Assembly: GCA_014218235.1 (NCBI GenBank)
Contig: CM024755.1
Location: 76,368,631-76,432,630, forward strand
Length of the DNA stretch: 64,000 nt
DNA from: Colocasia esculenta
Taxonomy: Eukaryota; Streptophyta; Magnoliopsida; Alismatales; Araceae
Direction of reading: 5' to 3'
Of the stretch, positions 57,001-64,000 are shown piece after piece. Made by a program: the position numbers and the translations under genes. The notes beneath the pieces were generated by a model. That model had not been told where the DNA came from. It ran no database searches and was given only the letters and a program-made list of their open reading frames with translations. Within the stretch, counting starts at the first letter, position 1, and every line of letters begins with the position of its first letter.

Positions 57001-58046
57001 ACTTGTGGCATCCAGCTTTCTATAGACGGACTGCCATCTTCGCTTGGAATTTGTTATATAGAGCAGTTCCTGTTGACTCCCGCATTTCTGATCAAGGCGT
57101 CCCTATGGTGTCCCGGTGCTCGTGTTGTTCTGAGCCTTCCAGTGAAGACCTAAATCACTTATTTATTTCTAGTGATTTGGTGTCTAAGCTTTGGCGGTGG
57201 GCTGCCTCTACACTCAACATTCAGTTGAGTTATCAGGATAACATCACCAGTCGGTTTTGGCAGATTCTGTGCCAGAGTAATCCCAGTACGCCTCATGGTT
57301 TCATTAATCTTTACTCTGCTATGCTCATTCTGTGAGAGATATGGAGATTCGGGTGTTCTTTGAGGTTTGAGGGTAAGATGTTATCTTTTGATAGGATAAC
57401 TCACAATATCCACTATATGCTTTCTCTGTCTCTTGAAGCTGCCACTTTTAAAGTGATTTCTCCTAACCAGAAGCTGCAGGACATCTATTCCCTTGGTTTC
57501 TTTCCGAATATTAAACAGGTTTCTTTCAAGCTGATTCGGTGGATCCTGCCTTCTAAGGGTCTTGTCCTTAATGTTGATGGTGCCAGCAAAGGCAATCCAG
57601 GTGCTTGTGGGGGTGGCGGTTGTGTGAGGGACTGTAATGGTAACTTATTGTTTGCCTTTGCTCACTACTATGGGTTTGGTTCCAGTCTGGTTGCTGAGTC
57701 CCGCTCTTTGTGCGATGGTCTTCGTTTGGCTCTTGAACATGCTTTTAATTTGGCTGAAATCAGATCTGATTCACTCACTCTCGTCAACTCTATTAGCAGC
57801 GGTAAAGTGCCATCCTGGAAGTGCTTACATTGGTGGCGGGATGCTTTGTCCATCATTCAGACATTTGACATCAATATTAAGCATATCTACAGGCAAGCTA
57901 ATCAGTTGGCAGATGCGTTGGCTAACGTTGGCTGCACATCCCATTCCAATGTACTTTATTTTTCAGCTGGCTCTCTTCCTCCTTCTTGTAAAGGTCCTCT
58001 TACTATGGACCGGTCTGGGGTCCCTTCCCTTAGGCCCATTTTCTAG
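54075..58046 (+). pseudogene. LINE ORF2: endonuclease, reverse transcriptase, RNase H
   Basis: One frame of 1323 codons. The apurinic-type endonuclease occupies residues ~1-230: FWNIRGL, FEPKI, GGDFNSV (Asp137, Asn139) and GPSDHAPL (Asp223, His224). RT follows: GPGPDGFTGSFFK, FRPISLCNFRYKVVSKI, GAFVKGRNIMDN, KLDMMKAYDRV, SSRGLRQGDPLAPS, catalytic FVDD (residues 687-690; plant LINEs usually have A, not V). A zinc-finger-like CSCCSEPSSEDLNHLF precedes RNase H with NVDGASKGNPG (Asp1168), AESRSLCDGLRLAL, IRSDSLTL and QANQLADAL. Stops are TAG at 55707-55709 (a likely former CAG) and TGA at 57333-57335 (a likely former TGG). No frameshifts. Confidence 0.94.
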
Positions 58047-58188
58047 GGGCTTCCCTCATTCTATTCTATGTTCAATAATTTATTATATAATCCAGGCCCA
58101 GGTGATCGCACTGGTGGGGTGGTTTAGCTCTGCTCTCGGGAGTAGGGTGCACCCTCCTGGTTGCTGACCCTGTGGACCTTTTTTTGGG

Positions 58189-58199
58189 AAAAAAAAAAA
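58189..58199 (+). other. LINE poly(A) tail
   Basis: Eleven A residues at the 3' end of the LINE, directly before the second TSD copy; the last A may belong to either. Confidence 0.9.
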
Positions 58200-58212
58200 C
58201 CTTAATATGCCT
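58199..58212. repeat. LINE target-site duplication, right copy
   Basis: Exact partner of 52309-52322. Confidence 0.92.
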
Positions 58213-58946
58213 AAAATAGTTAAGAATGTGTGTACTTCTCTTACAATCCAATCATTACCTTGATAAAATGAAGGTGGATTAGAGAGATGAAATCTCTAAC
58301 CTACCCTTGGTAAGAGATAGAAGGGAGGAGAAGGGGGAAGGGGATCGGCAACTCCCCCACTAGCCATCCTCCCCTCCATGCCAACTGTGTCCAACAACCC
58401 CATGCCGTCATCAACTGGCTTTTCATGCTTGTTCACTCAGCGGCCTTGCTCTCCCTCTTTTATTATGATGCCTCCCACCTCTTGTTGCATCGCTCCTCAT
58501 GGCCACCGGCAGAAGTGCTGGCAAGCTGGGTGCTCATGCTGGCCATCGAGATCCTGGAGTCCTTCCTCTAGGTGATCAAATGGGGCTTCTGCTGGAGGCC
58601 CTACGTGAGGGATGCATTCCCCGAGTGACTCCCTGGGGACAGGCACCTGCCCCCATCGACATGTTCTTGTGCACTGTGGACCTCTAGAAGGAGCCTGCCA
58701 TGGGGGTGATAAAGACGATGGTCTCTAACATGTGCCGAGTATCGAGACCCCATCAAGAAGCTATTGGTGACGACAAGGGGGTTGCCGCTCACACTATTCA
58801 CCGCTAGGGAGGCCTATGTCTTCGCTATCTTATGGTTGCCCTTCTGTAAGAGGATAAACTCCCAATGAGAGCCTTCGAGTCATACTTCTCCACAAGGAGT
58901 GGTAGTCCCCCCGACCAGAAATGAACGGGGTGACTCTCTCTCTCTC
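58213..58946. other. unassigned sequence left of the gap
   Basis: Continues the DNA into which the LINE inserted. No recognisable gene, LTR end or repeat; short open frames are not supported. It ends in a CT microsatellite that runs into the gap. Confidence 0.5.
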
Positions 58947-59046
58947 NNNNNNNNNNNNNNNNNNNNNNNNNNNNNNNNNNNNNNNNNNNNNNNNNNNNNN
59001 NNNNNNNNNNNNNNNNNNNNNNNNNNNNNNNNNNNNNNNNNNNNNN
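58947..59046. other. assembly gap, 100 N
   Basis: Exactly 100 N, the usual placeholder for a gap of unknown size. The left edge is (CT)n, a likely cause of the break. Open frames drawn across it are not real. Confidence 0.98.
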
Positions 59047-59301
59047 TGTGTAGGTGGCAGAGTCAAAAGAACATGGTAAAAAAAAAAAAAACATAAATAG
59101 ACTTTGATTGAGGATAAAAATGGTCAAATAGATATGTCCCCCGTTGTCTTCTTTTTTTCTACCTTTAATCCCCAGTCCCAAGAGCATGAGAGCTTTAGTT
59201 AATAGATTTTAAATATATTATGATAATTTTTACAAAATAGAGGTATAATAATAATTTAATAAAAATTTAAGAATATATAAATAAATTTTCTCAAAAAATA
59301 G
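59047..59301. other. AT-rich unassigned sequence
   Basis: AT-rich sequence with an A run near 59079-59091. Nothing recognisable. Confidence 0.5.
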
Positions 59302-60575
59302 TGTTACAACTCATGCCGAGGTGACCTCTGAGGCGACCAGCGAGAGGCGTCCGAGTCGAGAAGACAGTCGAGGGACCGATCTGAGGTCCACTTAGCCAAC
59401 CTGGGACGCATGCTCCGAGCTCCTGATGACGTTGCCCGAGGACCTACAAAGCCCACTAAGGGGTCTCAGCGGGGAGACACTTCAACACTCAAGTCATTGG
59501 CTAGTCGAGATGAATTGCCTAGCCCAAGGAGTGGAACAACATACCTGGGTCTGAAGAGGCTCCGCCTCTTTTATAGGGTTAGGTTACCCATGGAACAGTT
59601 GGACTACCCCACAAATCATGTGGTAGATCTCCGTGATTGTCGCTAGATCGTGGTCGTAACCGCCATGCCAGATCGTGGTCTTAATGGCCGCAATTACCGA
59701 ACACACAATCCTTGGCCATTACCTCATCGCTCCGGCCGTTACGCGAGGGACGTTCTCAGGAATCCCGCGGACACGTCGTGCACTGTATCAGTTAGGGCTA
59801 AGCCGGGTAATCCTTGTCCTTGGTCGAGCTGATGTTGTCAGGCCAAGGAAAATAAGGAGGTCGTGCTAGCCTTCCTGACTCATCAGACTAGATGACAACA
59901 AGATCTAGTTCCAGCCACGTCAGGACGTCAGCTCTAAAACTTTGGGAGGTCTGGAAATACGAGGATCTGGCCAAACTGTGGGGATTCCTTGTATCATTAT
60001 CCCCAAGGTTCATGTCGAACAACTCTGGATTGCCATGTGGCTTTGCCAGCCCATGTGTCCTGCTCCGCATCGCATCGCCAAGCTGTCAACACTAGCCTGT
60101 ACGAGTCACATCGTCAAGCTGTCAGCACCAACCTGCATTGCGCCAAACAGCCAGGTTGGTTCGACTGTTGTACATGACGCCAATGGTCGCGTCACCCCCC
60201 TTGACTCTAGCATCCCATCATGGCGCTCCTCGCCAACAACATTGATCAAAATCTGAGGTGACACTCGGTTGCCAATCTGGGTTCGCCATGTGCCAAGATC
60301 AGGACCCTTGTGGAAGATGATGAATATCAATCGTTGGATCTGATCGGCCTCCCAACACTATAAATAATGGGGTTTGCTGCCGAAAATCAACCCTTGCTTT
60401 CGTGCGCGAGCTTTCATCAGATGACTAACCAACGTGCCGACATTCTTCGACCCGACCTTTGAGCTTCCCTCGTCGATCTTCATGCTCCTCTTGCTTCCTT
60501 AAGAGGTAAGTGATGAACTCCACTTCATCCAGCTCCTTTACGTCTTATACCTCTGACCTTTTCCGTCAAGAGATT
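59302..60575 (+). repeat. probable LTR fragment, unclassified
   Basis: It begins TGTTACAACTCATGCC and has a TATA element (CTATAAATAATGGGG) near 60358 followed by a leader-like stretch ending at the start of element G. Words recur in pairs: AGATCGTGGTC (near 59644 and 59670) and CATCG-CAAGCTGTCA (near 60073 and 60110). No coding domain. The lineage cannot be told. The right end is cut by G. Confidence 0.45.
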
Positions 60576-62828
60576 TGTAACGTCGCGCGTTTTTCGGATC
60601 CTCGTGGATCCTGTGTTTAGTGGTTGTGATGGCTATCGTGAGGCCAATGTGGTTTGTGTGTGGTATGTGTGCGTGTTTCAGGGGCTTATTGGGGCGATAG
60701 TCCGGGTCTGCAGCACCCCAGTGTCCTCAGCCTATCATCGCGACAGGGAGGAGTGTTGCGTTCTGAACGCGACAGAGGTGGCCGTCGCGTTCTGGTGACT
60801 GCCTTGGGGCGTTGATCATCTACATGTGCACCACGTGTAGCGCGCAGAGCGGCAGGCATTGGGAAGGCGACGCCTAGGTCCGTCGCGATCAGGTCGCGGC
60901 GCGACGATACGTCGCGTTCTCAACTGCTGGGTGTTTTTAAGAAACCCCAGCCGGACAGAACTACAACGAGTTCTGCTCGGCCAGGGGAAGGGGAGCTGCG
61001 GAGATTCTTGCGGGAATTCGTGATTTCGGCATGACCGTGCCGTGGGAAGCTCACGTGGAGCGAGAGAAACGTCAAGGGAGTGTCGTATCGCGTGTTCTTC
61101 GTGCGGTAGGGTGACTCCTCCCATTTCTGGGGCGAGAATCGCGTGGAATGCAGGGTTTGATCGGTTTAATGCTTTCTACACAGTAGATATCATGCCTAGG
61201 AACCCATTAAAGCAGAAAAAACACTAATTAAGGGTGGTTTGCATGGTGAGGGTTGGTAATCTGTGGAGGGGATCCCGGATTAGGGTTTTCGTCTGCTAAG
61301 GCGACAAACCCCCTGTCGAGATCAGGTGGCGACGGGCCGACCCGTCGCGTTCAGGTTGTGAATGCGACTTGTTTGTATGTCGCGTTAATGTGTTGAAGGC
61401 GACCTATCGGGCTGTCGCTATCTGAAGGCGACACAAGACCCTGTCACGACTTCAGCAGAGAGGTCTATGCATGCATGGCTCATGCGATTGGATTATCCGA
61501 ATATCGTTATGTGACGTGTTTACTGATAACGAGCGGTGCATTGGCACTTGTGGCACTCTGAGAGTGTGTGGTTCTTGAAGCTAGCACTTCGGCTGTGTAG
61601 CTAGCTGGTTCTTTGCATAGCTGCGTGGTGTTCACGCAAGCAGTGTTGTGTTCACCTGTTGTGGACAATTGTTACTTGGGGTTTACGTGACATTTCACGT
61701 AGTTTGTGTGTGATGTGCACGTGGTTCTGTGTGCGAGACAAGTAGTACGATGCCTAGTGTGGTTACCTCTCCAGTTGGGTGCCCCGGGTTCTCTGTGAGC
61801 CAGGCTGTTAGCTCGGGGCTTTGTCCCGGTACTTGTGCTATACTGTCGAGGTCTGTGTCATCTGTCCTGGAAACCCTCACTCCTTTGTTTGAGTTGTACG
61901 TCCGGCTGAGGGAAAGACGACAGTGGGACAGTCACTTTTGTGTTTGTTTCTAGTCACTTGTGGCGCGCTCTTAGTTGGGCGTACGGACACCAGTAGTCGA
62001 CACTAGACCCCAGCTAGTCCTTTTCCAGTGCCTCACTCTAGTGAGCCCAGGCCAGGGTCTCTAGAAGTGCCAGGCATGGGTCTGCGACCGTGTGGTATGC
62101 AGGTGGTGGTGTTTAGTTGGTCTCCATAGTTGCTTGACCTTTTCACGTGGAGCGGCAGCTGGACCTTTTTTCTGTGGCTGCGAGACTGAGAGGTAGACCA
62201 GTGTTAGTTTGTCCGAGTCAGTCACTGGTGTCGCTAACCAGTTCACTTGGCTTGTGTGTGGCGGTCTCTACTGTAGCTCGTACACCTGTTTGGGTTTGCC
62301 GTTTATTTATTACAATTGCTGTACGTAGTTGGCAAACGGTGAGTACATTTACAGCTTTAATATCCTGCTTAGTTGTTCTATAAATTGCTAGCGCAGTTTA
62401 TTGCTTCCGTACATGTGTTTTGGTTTGCTCGGTGTTGGGGGAGTTCCCTACTGAGCCAGTGACTAGAGAGGCTCACCCCTACCCCCCACAGGTGAGGGCG
62501 AGGAGGACGTTTCGTTACCGTCGTCCAGTTCGGAGCCGCGTCGCAGCGATGTTGGACCAGCACCTCTAGCAGTGTAGTTAGTTAGTTTTCGATATGTTGT
62601 ACCTCGGGGTATGCCCCAAGCTCTTGTACTTATTTACCCTCTTGTGAAATATGGCTATGTAAACTTGTGAAAAAAAAATATACATATATAAATATATTGG
62701 TGTGTTACTTTGTGTGTTCACGGATGTGTGTATGATATCCCTTGCGAGGCTTCGGCCCGTTCGCGGGAGACGGACTCGGGTCAAGCTTGTTAATGGTTTA
62801 ACGGGCTTGAACGAGACGTTCCGTCACA
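60576..62828 (+). repeat. element G 5' LTR (2253 bp)
   Basis: TGTAACGTCGCGCG...CGTTCCGTCACA. Two blocks of GTCGCGAC-type words lie at about 60735-60925 (GTCGCGATC, GTCGCGGCGCGACG, GTCGCGTTC) and 61305-61450 (CGTCGCGTTC, GTCGCGTTAATG, GGCGACC), separated by ~380 bp. TACGTG-ACATT-TCACGTA near 61685-61702 is a perfect stem-loop. The partner LTR is outside the window. Confidence 0.85.
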
Positions 62829-62830
62829 GT

Positions 62831-62842
62831 TGGTATCAGAGC
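62831..62842 (+). other. element G primer-binding site, tRNA-iMet
   Basis: TGGTATCAGAGC, exact, two bases inside the LTR end. Confidence 0.96.
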
Positions 62843-62980
62843 AAGGTCCGTGTTAATATAAGGGAACTAGAAGGTTACATAGCTTTATTTCGGCACTAGT
62901 ACACTATTGGTAGTTGGCCCTGGTTTCTAATGATTTGTTGTTATGTTTGTGGATGGTATCTGTTTGTGCAGAAGTTTGAG

Positions 62981-64000
62981 ATGGCTGATAGAAGGGATTG
63001 GGGTGGTGGAGGAGATGATCCGGAGGATAGTACTCAGCGTATAATAGAGAGGATCTGGGAGAGCCTCACCGATATTCGGATGAGAATGGATCAGCAAGCA
63101 CCGGTACTGTCGGTTGCTGTACCACCTGGGGTCGGAGGGGTTGTACCTGTAGCTCCAGTACCGCTAGCACCAGGGGTGGAAGTGCCTTTTGTAGCACCTG
63201 TGCCACCACCACCAGTGTTAGCAGCAGAGGAGCCAGTGATGCAGGTTGAAAAGTTTCTAAGATTGCAGCCGCCTACTTACTCGGGAGGGCCGAATCCAGA
63301 TACGGCGGAGCACTGGATCCATGAGATTGAGAGGGTTTTTATAACTATGAGGTGTCCGGCAGCGGACAAAGTTGTATTAGCTACTTATCAGTTGAGGGGT
63401 TTTGCGCACGAATCGTGTCGATTGAAGATGCAGACCACCTTTACAGGCAGAGTAGAGAATGTTATCACCTGGCTGGAGTTTCTTGAGGCGTTCAATGATA
63501 CTTTCTTCCCTGTGCAAGTACAACAAGAAAAAAGGGAGCAATTTAGAACACTTCAGCAAGGTGAGTCTTCAGTTTTAGAGTATCAGATGCGTTTTATGGC
63601 ACTTAGTCGGTATGCACCATATGTGGTATCGGATAATGCTATGATGGTTGAATATTTTATCCGAGGTTTGAGGCCAGAGTTGTAGACTGCGATGATACCA
63701 TTATTATGCAGAACAGTTGAAGAAGCGGCCCAGAGAGCAGCTACTCTTGAGAGGGCAGTTCGGACTCGTCCAGCAAGTGAGACGGGTTTAGGCAGTTTCC
63801 GGTTACCCCAGCAATCAGCAGGAATCAGTAAAGGCAAAGTGCCAGCGGGACCCTCTTCCTCAGCTTTTAGTAAGTGGGGTCAGAAAGTAAAAAAAATGTT
63901 TAAGGGCAAAGGTAGAGGAGGAGGAGGTCGTCATCAGTTTCAGCCGAGTCGTGGCTTCAGGCCAGAGGTGGAGCGGTCGCAACAGAGTACTGCTAGGCAG
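62981..64000 (+). pseudogene. element G gag, runs off the window
   Basis: I choose ATG 62981 (MADRRDWGGGGDDPED) since the residues before it are not gag-like, though the frame is open from 62930. An acidic start and a Pro/Val-rich linker lead into the gag core: FLRLQPPTYSGGPNPDTAEH, WIHEIERVF, VVLATYQLRG, WLEFLEAFNDTFFP, VLEYQMRFMALSRYAPY, EYFIRGLRPEL. TAG at 63683-63685 (a likely former CAG) is the only lesion; the same frame continues with CRTVEEAAQRAATLE and a Gly/Arg-rich stretch to the window end. The zinc knuckle should follow just outside. Confidence 0.9.

Larger units (their letters stand above)
52323..58198 (+). mobile_element. full-length L1-type LINE with RNase H
   Basis: The 5.9 kb element has a short 5' leader, ORF1, ORF2 (endonuclease, RT, zinc finger, RNase H), a 3' UTR and a poly(A) tail, bracketed by a 14-bp TSD. 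It is full length and its frames are free of shifts; only three stop codons interrupt it. The intact 5' end and exact TSD suggest a rather young insertion. Confidence 0.95.
60576..64000 (+). mobile_element. Ty3/gypsy element G (Tekay/Del-like), 5' end
   Basis: 5' LTR (60576-62828), tRNA-iMet primer site, and gag, running past the window end. The 5 bases before it, AGATT (60571-60575), are the expected left TSD copy. The LTR shares segments with those of E and C, and the gag style matches gypsy-2, E and D. Confidence 0.88.

Noticed and set aside
58825..59187. Frames crossing the N gap
   Set aside because: The N run is a placeholder; no reading frame can be inferred across it.

Overview
The window is repeat-rich nuclear DNA of a flowering plant; I cannot name the species. 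I recognise no host gene in 64 kb. What is visible is a stack of nested retrotransposons: plant Ty1/copia (SIRE/Maximus-like), Ty3/gypsy chromoviruses (Tekay/Del-like, tRNA-iMet primer sites), Ty3/gypsy Tat-like elements, two non-autonomous LTR elements, and a plant L1-type LINE with a terminal RNase H. Nearly every reading frame carries stop codons or frameshifts, so these are relics, though several are young enough to keep target-site duplications (TSDs).

Layout, left to right. (1) 1-13815, minus: SIRE-like copia (3' end outside the window), interrupted at 1674-8590 by a plus-strand gypsy ('gypsy-2', TSD ACATG). (2) 13816-19656, minus: Tat-like element A (protease and gag domains, leader, 5' LTR 17271-19656). 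(3) 19657-21839: leader and primer site of a second Tat-like element, B. (4) 21840-41874, minus: 5' LTR of B, split by element C (22150-40899, TSD TTTGC). C has ~2.9-3.0 kb LTRs and a domain-free interior; its right LTR is split by element D (29534-38781, TSD ACCGG/ACCGA), which has ~3.9 kb LTRs around a 1.4 kb interior coding only gag. (5) 41875-47968, plus: gypsy E (end of gag to 3' LTR). (6) 47969-49556, minus: Tat-like LTR piece F. (7) 49557 to about 51 kb, plus: 3' end of gypsy H. (8) 52323-58198, plus: full-length LINE with a 14-bp TSD. (9) 58947-59046: 100-N assembly gap. (10) 59302-60575: probable LTR fragment. (11) 60576-64000, plus: 5' LTR and gag of gypsy G, running off the window.

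The joins read most simply as serial insertion: H was hit by F, F by E, E by B, B by A and separately by C, A by the copia, the copia by gypsy-2, and C by D. Three joins are shown by TSDs inside the window (gypsy-2 in copia, C in B, D in C). The other joins rest on LTR ends that interrupt recognisable sequence, because the partner flanks lie outside the window.

The strongest unexplained signal is in the LTRs. They are built from short self-complementary 'words': four ~74-bp units carrying paired TGTCGACA palindromes in the copia U3, two-block arrays of GTCGCGAC in C, E, F and G, and runs of small perfect stem-loops in C whose arms differ between copies yet stay complementary. Larger inverted pieces (an inverted ~125-bp block in the 5' LTR of gypsy-2, an inverted ~95-bp copy of the U3 start in the leader of B) suggest that template switching or foldback has acted at several scales.
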